Source: CAWCKS01 sp963763485 (GTDB taxonomy: Bacteria > Pseudomonadota > Alphaproteobacteria > Rhizobiales > Xanthobacteraceae). Taken from it: 64,000 nucleotides of DNA. The position numbers were made by a program, and so were the translations under genes. Shown here one piece after another: positions 1 through 8,685 of the stretch. Numbering within the stretch: the stretch's first letter is position 1; each line of letters starts with the position of its first letter. The DNA lies in assembly GCA_963763485.1 (NCBI GenBank), contig CAVXOW010000008.1, positions 434,001-498,000 on the forward strand, written 5' to 3'. The notes under the pieces were generated by a model. The model saw nothing but the letters and a program-made list of their open reading frames with translations. It was not told the DNA's origin and did no database searches.

Positions 1-207
1 GTCGACGGCCGCGCCAGCATCGAGCACCCGCGCGGCGTTTGGCTGCGCGAACCGGTTCGTGAGACGACTATCTTCGCAGAACATTATGATTTCGCACTTT
101 CGTTGCTGCAGCTTGAGGATGCACATTCTCGCTTCCACGATGGCGAAGACGCCGAACTCGATACGTACGACCAATTTGTCCCGGTGGAACGCCGTCGCGA
201 CTGGTGA
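1..207 (+). CDS. C-terminal end of a hypothetical protein (partial)
   Basis: The reading frame is open from the first base and ends at a TGA at 205-207, giving the last 68 residues of a protein that starts outside the window. The fragment is rich in acidic and aromatic residues and ends in a basic ERRRDW tail. I recognise no family. It converges on the winged-helix/TPR regulator that ends at 263. It is called coding because the frame is open to the edge and has an alphaproteobacterial codon pattern, but the fragment is too short to be sure. Confidence 0.45.
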   Translation, partial: VDGRASIEHPRGVWLREPVRETTIFAEHYDFALSLLQLEDAHSRFHDGEDAELDTYDQFVPVERRRDW

Positions 208-262
208 CTTCTCGAACTCACTGTGATCACCCGATATCTGCTACTCGCCGAGTGACTTCCCT

Positions 263-1808
263 CTACTCCGGCAACCCCGCCACCCGCAGCGCCTCACCCA
301 GCTTCGCCGCCAGCACCGGCGCGCAGTCGACGCCGGCGAACTGGCTGGATGATGCGGAAGGTCGGCTGCAATTCGAGCACGCGGGCGGCGGCGGCTTTGG
401 CTTCGTCGAGGCGGCCGAGCGCGACCAGCGGGCCGATCAGGATCACATAATTGATGCTGTGGGCGGGATTCGACTGGACGGCCTGCCAGGCGGCCTTTGC
501 TGCTTCTGCGGCCTGCCTAACAGATAATGCCCGAGCGCCTGCGAGCCGAACGCGCCGAACGCCCAGGGGTCGAACGGCGAGAGCCGCAGCGCGCGCTCGC
601 CCCATTCGATCGCGCGTTCGGCATCCGCGGCCCAGCTATGGACGACGCTGCCGAGAATGAAGGCGAGCGCGGTCGACGGGCTCAAAGCGAGCGCGGCGTC
701 GAACGCGGCGAAGGCCGCGCTGCGGTCGTGCGCATCCATGCCGAGCGAGAAGCCGGCGAAGGTGAGCGCCAGCGCATCGTCGCGGCCGTGCTGCAGCGCT
801 TGTCGCGCGTGATGCACGGAGGCTGGAGCGATCCTCCTCGTGCAGGCCCGCGCGCAAAAAGCGATTGTGATGGGCCATCGCCGATAGACCGTGCGCCAGC
901 GCGTAAGACGGATCGAGCGTGAGCGCGCGCTGGAGCAGCGGCAGCGCTGATGCCGCGCGATCGGGCATGCCGGAATCGACGTCGGCTTGCGCGCGCAGCA
1001 CGAGCTCGTAGGCGTCGAGGCTGTCGGGCCGCTTGCGGGCGACGCGCTGAGCTTCCGCGCGGCGCAGGCTCGGCTCGATGGCGCCGACCACGGCGAGCGC
1101 GATCTCGTCCTGCAGCGCGAACACGTCATCCAGCGTGCGGTCGTAACGCTCGGCCCAGACATGGGCGCCGCTCGCGGCATCTGCGAGCTGCGCGTTGATG
1201 CGGACGCGATTGTCGGCGCGCCGCACGCTGCCCTCGAGCACATAGCGCACGCCGAGCTCGCGGCCGACCTGCTTGACGTCGACGCTGCGGCCGCGCCAGA
1301 CGAAGCTGGAATTGCGCGCGATCACGAACAGCCATTTGATGCGCGACAGGCCGGTGATGATGTCGTCGACCATGCCGTCGGCGAACCAGGCGTCCTCGCC
1401 GCCGAGATTGTCGAACGGCAGCACGGCGATCGACGGTTTGTCGGGGATTTCTGGCGCGGCTTGCGGCTGCGGAGCGTTGTTCGCGCTGGTGTCGACGCGG
1501 GCTGCGGGCGGACCAACATAGCGATAGCCGCGGCGCGGCAGGGTCTCGATCCAGTTGGCGCCGCCGTCCTGCGCCAGCACGCGGCGGAGCGCTGCGATCT
1601 GCACGGTGAGGTTGGAGTCTTCGATCGCGAGGCCCGGCCACGCGGCCTCGATCAGCGCATCTTTGCTCACCGGCTCGGTGGCGCGTTCCAGCAAGAGGCG
1701 CAGCAGGGCGGTGGCGCGGCTGCCGAGCAGCACGGGCTCGCCAGCGTGAAACAGCATGCCGGAGTCGGCGTCGAGGGCGAAGCGGCCGAAGGTGTAGGTG
1801 GCTGGCAT
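263..1808 (-). CDS. Winged-helix transcriptional regulator with TolB-like and TPR regions (frameshifted)
   Basis: The N-terminal ~100 residues form an OmpR/PhoB-type winged helix, including the segments VSKDALIEAAWPG and ETLPRRGYRYVG. Then follows a TolB-like region (IAVLPFDNLGG, VRYVLEGSVRR, GAHVWAERYDR) and a run of TPR helices. This is the CadC-like cytosolic regulator class often misnamed adenylate cyclase; the signal sensed is unknown and no membrane segment is seen between the parts. The reading frame must be changed about three times (near 800-830, 500-530 and 290-330). TPR sequence remains recognisable in each frame, ending in LGEALRVAGLPE and a TAG at 263-265. The gene is therefore probably intact in the cell and broken here by sequence error. 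The start is the ATG at 1806-1808. A paralogue-rich family, so the target genes cannot be guessed. Confidence 0.8.
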
Positions 1809-1959
1809 CGGTTATGTCGCCTCGCGTTTCGGCGACATTTTGCAACAATTTCGGAAGCGATTCACGACCTTTGGGCGGTGGGGAGGCAGGGTGATGGCGC
1901 GTCGTTCGACGCGAAGCTCGACGAGTTGAAGTGCGAGTTCACCCAGCGTGCCGTACGCG

Positions 1960-2070
1960 CTCCCCTCCCCCCTTGTGGGGGAGGGTTGGGGAGGGGGGTC
2001 GTTGTTATCGCGCGCGGCGCCTCAACAACTACGACCCCCACCCCTACCCCTCCCCACAAGGGGGGAGGGG
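1960..2070. repeat. Dispersed intergenic inverted repeat, family A copy 1
   Basis: A left arm CTCCCCTCCCCCCTTGTGGG, continuing GGAGGG, is mirrored about 60 bases later by a right arm CCCTCCCCACAAGGGGGGAG. The same pair recurs at 6692, 11430 and 13565. It lies between the divergent regulator at 263-1808 and the cupin gene, so the 340-base gap is explained mostly by this element plus a promoter region. It resembles REP/BIME-like elements. Confidence 0.85.
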
Positions 2071-2148
2071 AACAGCGAACGGCGCGACAGAGCTTCGACT
2101 TCGACTTGTCGAGCCTTTCATCTCATCACCTCAACCGCGGAGACTGAC

Positions 2149-2607
2149 ATGACAGCAAAGGCCATCATCCGACGACCCGGCGAGGGCAAGAGCGTGCAGC
2201 TTGCCGGGCACCCGATGGCGTTTCTCGTCACCGGCGAGGACACAAAACACACCTCGATGTTCGAATGGACGATCCCGCCCGGCTTCTCGACCGGGCTGCA
2301 CGTGCATCGCGTGCAGGAGGAGACGTTCTTCGTGCTGGAGGGCGAGTGCGACTGGCAGGTCGGCGAGGAGCGCGTGCGCGCTGTGCCGGGCACCTACCTG
2401 TTCCTGCCGCCGGGCGTGCCGCACAACATCGCGAACGCCTCGGACAAGATCGCGCGCGTGCTGATGACGGTGTCGCCGCCGGGGCACGAGCATTATTTCG
2501 AGGAGCTGGCGGAGACGGTCAAGCGCGGCGGCGCGAAGGATCCGGCGAAGATTTCCGAGCTGCGCGCGCGGTATGACACCGATCAGCTGAGTGCGTTGAA
2601 GGGGTGA
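2149..2607 (+). CDS. Single-domain cupin protein
   Basis: A 152-residue protein with one double-stranded beta-helix. The first cupin motif is visible as GLHVHRVQEETFFVLEGE, with His, His and Glu metal ligands, and the second as PGTYLFLPPGVPHNIAN, with the fourth His. The C-terminal tail (about 45 residues) is helical and charged. Small cupins of this type bind a metal and act as dioxygenases, isomerases or sensors; the substrate cannot be read from sequence. The ATG at 2149 is preceded by GGAG at 2139-2142, which chooses this start over an upstream in-frame ATG lying inside the repeat element. A GC hairpin follows the stop. Confidence 0.85.
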   Translation: MTAKAIIRRPGEGKSVQLAGHPMAFLVTGEDTKHTSMFEWTIPPGFSTGLHVHRVQEETFFVLEGECDWQVGEERVRAVPGTYLFLPPGVPHNIANASDKIARVLMTVSPPGHEHYFEELAETVKRGGAKDPAKISELRARYDTDQLSALKG

Positions 2608-2617
2608 GGTCGGCGCT

Positions 2618-2639
2618 GCGGCCGCTCGACTGCGGCCGC
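2618..2639 (+). terminator. GC hairpin after the cupin gene
   Basis: GCGGCCG and CGGCCGC form a perfect 7-bp stem with an 8-base loop, 10 bases after the cupin stop. No T tract follows, so an intrinsic terminator role is only suggestive. Confidence 0.4.
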
Positions 2640-2788
2640 CATCATCGCGCCGCCATCCTCCCGCTCATCCGCATGCCTGCCATTCGCAGGGCATCCGCTT
2701 TGTCCTGGATCAAATGCGTCGGTGCGGTCGGGGGCGAAAAAGGCGGTATGCAGCGCGCGAGCCGCGCGCCCGACCGGGAGCAACCGTC

Positions 2789-2983
2789 ATGCAAGTCATT
2801 TTCGAATACCTCTCTGTGGGAGACCTGTGGGCTCTCGCTGGAATCGCCGTGTTGAGCGCGCTGCTTGCGGCCAACAGCAATTACCAGAGGCGCCGCGCGC
2901 TGGCGTCCGATGGCATGGTGGCGCTGATGACGCAGACGGCGGTGAAGGGCGGAGGATTTCCCACGCACGCGAAGGCGGCTTGA
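2789..2983 (+). CDS. Small single-span membrane protein of unknown function
   Basis: A 64-residue protein with one hydrophobic helix (LWALAGIAVLSALLAAN, about residues 13-29) and a basic segment QRRR right after it, giving a predicted N-out, C-in topology. The ATG at 2789 has a good ribosome-binding site, GGGAG at 2776-2780. Frames that begin further upstream lack one. The C-terminal half is polar with several Gly. No family recognised. It stands alone between the cupin gene and a dispersed repeat. Confidence 0.65.
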   Translation: MQVIFEYLSVGDLWALAGIAVLSALLAANSNYQRRRALASDGMVALMTQTAVKGGGFPTHAKAA

Positions 2984-2997
2984 GTTAGCTGCGAGCC

Positions 2998-3084
2998 GTC
3001 ATGCCCGGCCTTGTGCCGGGCATCCACGTTTGTCAGCGCGTATCCAGGAAAGACGTGGATGGCCGGGACAAGCCCGGCCATGAC
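2998..3084. repeat. Dispersed intergenic inverted repeat, family C copy 1
   Basis: The left arm GTCATGCCCGGCCTTGTGCC runs on into GGGCATCCACG. It is matched by a right arm CGTGGATGGCCGGGACAAGC, which runs on into CCGGCCATGACG. A second copy is at 45770-45857. Both lie just after gene ends. Confidence 0.9.
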
Positions 3085-3123
3085 GCCTGTACCACTCGCC
3101 ACGGATAAACCGCTGGGCGAGCC

Positions 3124-4087
3124 CTACCACCGCCGCGCGATGGCGCGGGCGAGCGTGTCGGAGGGGTGCTCGCCGAATTTCAGGACGTACTGCGCGGCGA
3201 ACTGGCTCAAGTGCCAGAAGCCGTGGGCGAGCGCGATCGCCTTGATGCGCGTGGTGGGATCAGCTTCGAGCAGCTGCCGCCGCACCGACCACAGCCGGCG
3301 GGCGCGCAGGTAGCGGTGCAGGCTGGTGCCGCGGATTTTCGTGATCGCCGAGTTCATGGTGCGGACCGAAACGTGCAACCGCGCCGCCAGCTCGTCGGAA
3401 TAGATGGTCTGGCCGAGATTGGACGCTGAGAATCTCCTCGATGCGGTCGACGACGGTCAGCGCCGTCTGGAACGCGACCGACCGCAGCACAGGGGCCGGC
3501 CGGGTGTCCGCGAACGCAAAGTCGAGCGCATCCAATAGCGATTCCTGCAGCCCGAGCCGTGCCTCGAGCGACAACAGCTGCGAGGGGAAGTAGGAGGCGA
3601 CCACGAAGGCGCGCTCGATCACGTCGCGCAGCGCGGCCAGCGCGGCATCCGGCGTATCGAACGCGATGAACATCCGCCCGGTGGCCGGCCAGCCGCGATC
3701 CCTCAGCGACGTCGAGAGCAGGAGCGCCGCGCCCAGGCCGTCGCCCTTCTCGAGCATCCGGTAGTAGCCGGGCCCGCGCCCGAGCACGAGCGACGCCGGG
3801 TTCAGGGTCTGGCCGTTGACGACCGTCTCCGAGAGATTCTCGGCGAACGGCACCACAACCAGCGACCGCGTCGCCGGCACACCGACGTCGACGATGCGCG
3901 GGAAGGTGCGCAGCAGGTAGAGCTCGCCATCCGGCAAGGGCAGCACGCCCTGCATGGCCGAAATCGGCCCGGCCCGGGTCGGCCACATCTGCACCGTGGC
4001 ACTGCGCAGGGATTGCCTGAACTCGTCGACGTCGCCGAAGCGCGAAACGGTCAAGACAGCCGACGATCGTGGCTCGAACTGCGCCAT
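3124..4087 (-). CDS. AraC-family transcriptional regulator (frameshifted)
   Basis: The N-terminal ~210 residues match the cupin-like ligand-binding half of AraC/OxyR-type activators. The C-terminal ~90 residues form the two helix-turn-helix units, including LAARLHVSVRTMNSAITKIR and IKAIALAHGFWHLSQFAAQY. The two parts are in different frames joined near 3415-3430 (…RIEEILSVQS | SDELAARLHVS…). The total length of 964 bases fits one inserted base, so the gene is likely intact in vivo. The start is the ATG at 4085-4087; AGGA abuts it, an unusually short spacing, so a different start is possible. A 34-bp palindrome at 4209-4242 lies upstream and is a plausible operator. The effector is unknown. 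Confidence 0.8.
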
Positions 4088-4143
4088 TCCTGGACGAATC
4101 AAAACTGGAAGCTTGCTTTGCCCCGGCACCCTAGCCCGGCAGC

Positions 4144-4161
4144 GAGGGGGGCGTCCCCCTC
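4144..4161. other. Perfect GC hairpin in the araC-DUF2336 intergenic region
   Basis: GAGGGGG and CCCCCTC pair perfectly around a GCGT loop. The divergent AraC and DUF2336 genes are separated by about 300 bases that hold this hairpin, a smaller AAACC/GGTTT hairpin at 4163-4176 and the palindrome at 4209-4242. Nothing coding is seen there. Confidence 0.5.
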
Positions 4162-4208
4162 CAAACCGGCAGGTTTCCACCGCGGATTTTGCGCTGCAGT
4201 TGCCTGAA

Positions 4209-4242
4209 ACCGATATCAGTTTTTCCGGAAAAAGATACCGGT
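4209..4242. promoter_or_regulatory. 34-bp near-perfect palindrome, candidate operator
   Basis: The outer arms ACCGATATC and GATACCGGT are complementary with one mismatch. The core TTTTTCCGGAAAAA is a perfect 14-bp palindrome. Only two unpaired bases (AG) break the symmetry. It lies between the AraC-type regulator and the DUF2336 gene, which diverge, so a dimeric regulator could control either promoter here. Binding is inferred. Confidence 0.55.
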
Positions 4243-4383
4243 CATCAAGCAAGCATAACGGCTGGTTCACGGATTGGGGAGAAAACTGCTGCGGCGCGTA
4301 AAGGGACGACGCGCAAATAACCCCGATCCGGCGACACTGGCGTTTTCGGGGTGTTTGGAGTGCGCCCCAGTTGGGCAGGGATT

Positions 4384-5496
4384 ATGACTGAACTCGCCGC
4401 GGCAGCGCTGGTCACAGACCTCGAACAAGCCGTGCGATCCGGCACGCCGGACCGGCGGGTCGAAATGCTGCGCAAGATGACGGACCTGTTCCTGTCCGAC
4501 GCCGACCGCCTGAACGAGCAGCAGGTCAAGGTGTTCGACGACGTGCTGGTCCGCCTGATGGAGCGGATCGAGAGCCGCACCCTTGCAAACCTCAGCGACC
4601 AGCTCGCCGACATCAACTCCGCGCCGCGCGAGGTGGTGCGCCAGCTCGCCTTCAACAGCGAGATCGAGGTGGCCGGACCGGTGCTGGCCAAGTCCACCCG
4701 GCTGTCCGAACGCGACCTCGTCACTATCGCCAGCAACGCCGAGCAGGGGCACCTGCTCGCGATCTCCAGCCGCAAGATCATCAACGAAGCCGTCACCGAC
4801 GCGCTGATCAACCGCAACGACAATGTCGTGTCGCACGTGCTCGCGAAAAACGACGGCGCGCGGTTCTCCGAGCGCGGCTATGCGACGCTGGTCGATAACG
4901 CGGGCCGCGACGACATCCTGGCCGAATTGCTCGGCCTGCGCCTCGACATGCCGGCCAGCCTGCTGCGCGAGCTGTTGTCGAAGGCGGCCGCGGCGGTGCG
5001 CGACCGCCTGCTCAAGATCGCGCCGCCCGAGCTGCGCGCGAAGATCGAGGCGGTGATGCAGTCGATCGTCGGCGAGGTGAAGATCGCGAAGGCGGTCGAC
5101 TACACCCAGGCGCAGGCCGCGGTGCTGGCGCTGAACCGCGCCGGCAACCTGAACGACTCCTCGGTCAACCGCTTCGCGCTCGAGTACAATTACAAGAACG
5201 TCATCGCGGCGCTGGCGCTGCTGTCGTCGACGCCGATCGAGTTGATCGAGCCGGTCATCAACAATCCGCGGCCGGACGGCCTGATCGTCGCCTGCAAGGC
5301 GGCGCGGTTGAGCTGGTCGACCGCCGCCATGATCATCCGCAACCGCAAGAACTGCCCGCCGGTCGCGCGCGAGGAGCTGGACCAGGGCCGCGCCGTGTTC
5401 AACGAGCTGTCGCTGTCGGCGGCGCAACGGACGATGCGGTTCTGGTCGGCGCGCGGCACGGCAAGGAAGCCCAGCGCGCCCGCGCTAGCGCTCTAG
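4384..5496 (+). CDS. DUF2336 domain-containing protein
   Basis: A 370-residue soluble, all-helical protein that I place in the alphaproteobacterial DUF2336 family. Diagnostic features are repeated HEAT-like helical units (FNSEIEVAGPVLAKS, LSERDLVTIASN, ISSRKIINEAVTDALI) and the spaced motif NRNDNVVSHVLAKNDGA. The family's function is not established; the helical repeats suggest a protein-binding scaffold. The ATG at 4384 is preferred because AGGGA lies just before it; an in-frame ATG at 4351 would add 11 residues. The PilZ gene follows after 10 bases with its ribosome-binding site overlapping the TAG stop, so the two are probably one transcript and may act together. Confidence 0.85.
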   Translation: MTELAAAALVTDLEQAVRSGTPDRRVEMLRKMTDLFLSDADRLNEQQVKVFDDVLVRLMERIESRTLANLSDQLADINSAPREVVRQLAFNSEIEVAGPVLAKSTRLSERDLVTIASNAEQGHLLAISSRKIINEAVTDALINRNDNVVSHVLAKNDGARFSERGYATLVDNAGRDDILAELLGLRLDMPASLLRELLSKAAAAVRDRLLKIAPPELRAKIEAVMQSIVGEVKIAKAVDYTQAQAAVLALNRAGNLNDSSVNRFALEYNYKNVIAALALLSSTPIELIEPVINNPRPDGLIVACKAARLSWSTAAMIIRNRKNCPPVAREELDQGRAVFNELSLSAAQRTMRFWSARGTARKPSAPALAL

Positions 5497-5506
5497 GAAG
5501 CGGCGC

Positions 5507-5821
5507 ATGTCCTACGGAGCGCGCAAATCTGATCGTGTCGCGTTCTCGAGCCCGCTCACGGTCCACATCATGTCGATCGACGGCACCTGGCGGCGGACCT
5601 GCCAGTTGCTCGACATCTCTTCGACCGGCGCCCGGCTGCTGGTGGAGGGCTCGCTCGAGGGGCTGCAGCTCAAGGAATTTTTCCTGTTGCTGTCCTCGAC
5701 CGGCCTCGCCTACCGCCGCTGCGAGATGATCCGCATCCACGGCGACGAGCTGGGCCTGCGATTTCTCGAAGACAAGAAGGGCAAGAAGAGCAAGACGGGG
5801 CGGTATGACGTTTCGGCTTAG
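5507..5821 (+). CDS. PilZ domain protein, likely c-di-GMP binding
   Basis: A 104-residue single-domain PilZ protein. The RxxxR motif is Arg6-Arg10 (RKSDR) and the second motif is D36-I-S38-S-T-G41, so both c-di-GMP contact motifs are present at the usual spacing. The C-terminus is Lys-rich (EDKKGKKSKTGR). It would act as a cytosolic c-di-GMP receptor affecting motility, exopolysaccharide or the cell cycle. AGGAAG at 5495-5500 sits across the stop of the upstream DUF2336 gene, indicating co-translation. Whether it works through the DUF2336 protein is inference. Confidence 0.9.
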   Translation: MSYGARKSDRVAFSSPLTVHIMSIDGTWRRTCQLLDISSTGARLLVEGSLEGLQLKEFFLLLSSTGLAYRRCEMIRIHGDELGLRFLEDKKGKKSKTGRYDVSA

Positions 5822-5869
5822 GAAAGCCTCCGTCGTCGTCCCCGCGACGGGTTACGGCGACGCCCTCCG

Positions 5870-6649
5870 TCACACCCAGCCGGCATCGACGACGTAATGC
5901 TGCGCGGTGCAGGCCGAGGCTTCGTCGGACGACAGGAACACCACGAAACGCGCGATGTCCGACGGCTCGACCCAGCGCTTCAGGCACTGCGCCTGCAGCC
6001 GCCGCGCGTCGGCCTCCGGCGTCAGCCATTTCGTGACCTGCCGCTCGGTGCGCACCCAGCCCGGCGCGACCGCGTTGACGCGGATGTTGTGGACGCCGTA
6101 GTCGCGCGCCAGCGAGCGCGTCAGCCCGATCATCGCCGACTTCGCCGCGGTGTAGACCGGCATGCCGCCCTGCCCCGCCATCCACGACATCGACGAGAAG
6201 TTGACGATGACGCCGCAGCCTTTCGCCTGCATGCCCGGCAGCACCGCTTGCGCGGCGAAGAACGCATGCTTGAGGTTGACGGCGATGCGCTCGTCGAACA
6301 TCTCCGGCGTCACGTCGGGCGTGGCGTGGCGCTCGTCATGGGCGGCGTTGTTGATGAGAACGTCTGCGGCGCCTTGCGCCTCGGTCAGCGCCGAGATCGC
6401 CTTGCGCAAGTCAGCGATATCGCGGATGTCGGCCTCGACATAGCGTAGGCCCGCGTCCTCGCCCTCGAGCTCCTCGAGCAGCTTCAGCGACGGCTCGGCC
6501 GCGATGTCGATGAAGCCGACCTTGGCTTGCTGGCGCACGAAGGCGCGCACGATCGCTTCGCCGATGCCCGAGCCGCCGCCGGTGACGATCACCGACTTGC
6601 CGGCCAGATCGGGATAAATGGCGCCGGAGGATTTTGCTGAGGCGGGCAT
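5870..6649 (-). CDS. SDR-family NAD(P)-dependent oxidoreductase
   Basis: A classical short-chain dehydrogenase of 259 residues. It has the cofactor motif TGGGSGIG (residues 23-30), the core motif INNAA in place of NNAG, the catalytic Ser in NFSSMSW, Tyr-Lys in YTAAK, and the sequence RVNAVAPGWVRTER after it. Substrate cannot be assigned; members often oxidise sugar-derived or secondary alcohols in catabolic clusters. The ATG at 6647-6649 has AAGGAG about 9 bases upstream. A second SDR gene lies upstream on the same strand, separated by a dispersed repeat; the two share only family-level similarity. Confidence 0.88.
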   Translation of the reverse strand: MPASAKSSGAIYPDLAGKSVIVTGGGSGIGEAIVRAFVRQQAKVGFIDIAAEPSLKLLEELEGEDAGLRYVEADIRDIADLRKAISALTEAQGAADVLINNAAHDERHATPDVTPEMFDERIAVNLKHAFFAAQAVLPGMQAKGCGVIVNFSSMSWMAGQGGMPVYTAAKSAMIGLTRSLARDYGVHNIRVNAVAPGWVRTERQVTKWLTPEADARRLQAQCLKRWVEPSDIARFVVFLSSDEASACTAQHYVVDAGWV

Positions 6650-6691
6650 GGTGGAGGACTCCTTGGGAAAAATTGCACGCTGTCGGCTCTT

Positions 6692-6795
6692 ACCCTCCCC
6701 CTTGTGGGGAGGGTCGGCCGCGAAGCGGTCGGGGTGGGGGTGGTTGCGAGTCGAGGGACCCCCACCCCTAGCCCCTCCCCACAAGGGGGAGGGGA
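6692..6795. repeat. Dispersed intergenic inverted repeat, family A copy 2
   Basis: TACCCTCCCCCTTGTGGGGA, continuing GGG, is mirrored by CCCCTCCCCACAAGGGGGAG, continuing GGG. The intervening segment carries GGGGTGGGGGTGGTTGCGAG, also seen in copy 4. It lies between two SDR genes on the minus strand. Confidence 0.88.
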
Positions 6796-6827
6796 AGTCG
6801 CCGAAGCTACGGCAAGAATCTCGTTGT

Positions 6828-7610
6828 TCAATACGCCGAAATTCCGCCGTCGGCGGCGATCGCGGCGCCGTTGACCATGCGGGATTCGTCGGACGCCAGG
6901 AACAGCGCGACGTTGGCGATGTCGTCGGCCTCGCCGACGCCGAACGGATAGCGCTGCGTCATGTTGTCGATACCGCCGAAGCGGATCTGGTTGCCGTCGA
7001 CGAAGCGGCTCTTGACCCGCTCGGTCAGCACCACACCGGGGCAGATCGCGTTGACCCGCACGCCCTTCGGCGAATAAGCGCCGGCCAGCGCCTTGGTCAG
7101 CGCCAGCAGGCCACCTTTCGCCATGACGTAGACATGGGCGATGTGATTGCCGCGCAAGGCGACGACGGAGGAGAAATTCACGACGCTGCCGGCGCCTTGC
7201 GCCACCATCTCCGGGATGACGTGGCGGCAACACAGGAACGGCCCCTTCAGATCGAGGCTGATGGTGTGATCCCACACCGAAAGGTCGACCGTCGTCACCG
7301 GCTTGTCGTCGGCAACCGAGCCGCCGGCACAATTCAGCAGCACGTCGATGCGACCGAACTTTTGTTTCGCCTGCCGCACCATCTCTTTCACGCTGCCTTC
7401 ATCGGTGACATCGGTGCGGACGAAGTGAGCCGCTCCGCCTGCTTCGCGGACGCTGGCGGCGCCAAGCGCTTCATTGATCTCGGCGACCACGACCTTGGCG
7501 CCCTCGGCGACGAAGCGTCTCGCTGCGGCGCGGCCGATGCCGCTGCCCGCCCCGGTGATGACGGCGACCTTGTCACGCAGACGAGGGTTGCTGGAGGGCT
7601 GTTGTGTCAT
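6828..7610 (-). CDS. SDR-family NAD(P)-dependent oxidoreductase
   Basis: A 260-residue classical SDR with TGAGSGIG near the N-terminus, a NCAGG core motif, the catalytic Ser in NFSSVVA and a DGGIS end typical of the family. The usual YxxxK appears as YVMAK (HVYVMAKGGLLALTKALA), so the catalytic Tyr and Lys are retained. The family links it to alcohol or hydroxyacid oxidation; the specific substrate is unknown. The ATG at 7608-7610 has AGGAG at a normal distance. It diverges from the Bug-type binding protein gene with only about 80 bases between, so both promoters share that gap, and this hints that the protein may work on an imported carboxylate. Confidence 0.88.
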   Translation of the reverse strand: MTQQPSSNPRLRDKVAVITGAGSGIGRAAARRFVAEGAKVVVAEINEALGAASVREAGGAAHFVRTDVTDEGSVKEMVRQAKQKFGRIDVLLNCAGGSVADDKPVTTVDLSVWDHTISLDLKGPFLCCRHVIPEMVAQGAGSVVNFSSVVALRGNHIAHVYVMAKGGLLALTKALAGAYSPKGVRVNAICPGVVLTERVKSRFVDGNQIRFGGIDNMTQRYPFGVGEADDIANVALFLASDESRMVNGAAIAADGGISAY

Positions 7611-7688
7611 CGGCTCTGCTCCTGTTGAATTAGGGTCGAGCATAAGCGGCGGAGACCGCGTCAAGCAACAACGGGAGGACGCGAACAG

Positions 7689-8676
7689 GTGCGCAAGGCA
7701 ACAACAAGAATAACTGTGGCGCTGCTGGGATTTTGTTTCGGCCCTATCTCGCCTCGGGGGAGCAACGACGGCGCTGGCGGCTTGGCCGGAGCGCCCCGTA
7801 AAACTGATCGTGCCGTTCCCGGCCGGCGGGTCGGCCGACGTAGTCGGGCGCATCTTCGCAAAGGTGTTCTCGGAAAAACTCGGCCAGCCGTTCGTGGTCG
7901 AGAACCGCGCCGGCGCCAACGGTAATCTTGGTGCTGCTTCGGTCGCGACCGCCGCGCCCGACGGCTACAACCTGCTGTTCACCACGACCGGCCCACTGGT
8001 GTTCAACAAGGTGATCTACCGTCAGAGCACGACGTTCGATCCGGCAAAAGATTTCACACCGATCGTCGAGGTCACGCAGCTGCCGCTGATCATCGCCGCC
8101 AATTCGACGCTGCAGGCCAAGAATTTCCAGGAGATGGTCGCCTACGCCAAGGCCAATCCGGGCAAGATCACCTTCGCTTCATCGGGCAACGGCTCGATGG
8201 GACACCTGACCGCGGACCTGCTGGAGACCAACCTCGGCTTTACGATGACGCACGTACCCTATCGCGGCTCGGCGCCGGCGATGAACGATTTGCTCGGCGG
8301 CGTGGTCAATATCTGCATCGATCTCGCGTCAAACTACGCGCCGCATGTGAAGGCAGGCACGCTGCGTGCGCTCGCGATCACCACGCCGAAGCGCTGGGCG
8401 CTGCTGCCTGACGTGCCGACGCTGTCCGAACTCGGCATGCCGAACTTCGACGCGACGGGATGGATGGCGATCGTCGGCCCGGCGGGATTGCCTGATGATA
8501 TCGTCGCCAAGGTCAACAAGGCGGCGAACGACTACCTCGCGACCAAAGAAGGTGCCGAGACGCTCGACAAGCTCGGTATGGTGCCGGTCGGCGGCACGGC
8601 CGACGAACTGAAGACATTCATGGCGTCGGAGCTGGTGAAATGGACGCCGGCTGCCGAAAAGATCCAGCCCGAGTGA
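7689..8676 (+). CDS. Bug-family tripartite tricarboxylate transporter binding protein (frameshifted near its N-terminus)
   Basis: The mature part carries the Bug/TctC signature: VKLIVPFPAGGSADVVGR, VVENRAGANGNLGAASVA, and PYRGSAPAMNDLLGG. These periplasmic proteins bind carboxylates. The likely start is the GTG at 7689, whose frame encodes a short basic segment and a hydrophobic signal sequence (ITVALLGFCFGPI). It joins the mature frame only if one base is removed from the G5 run near 7755, and the 988-base span supports one insertion. No TctA/TctB membrane genes are nearby, so this is an orphan binding protein, as is common for Bug proteins. An amidohydrolase follows 9 bases after the stop and probably uses the same compound. 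Confidence 0.85.
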
Positions 8677-8685
8677 GTTTTGGCG

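Noticed and set aside
7689..8676. Programmed ribosomal frameshift in the Bug-type gene
   Set aside because: The shift is in a simple G run in the signal peptide, and the same kind of break occurs in many unrelated genes with no shared slippery site.
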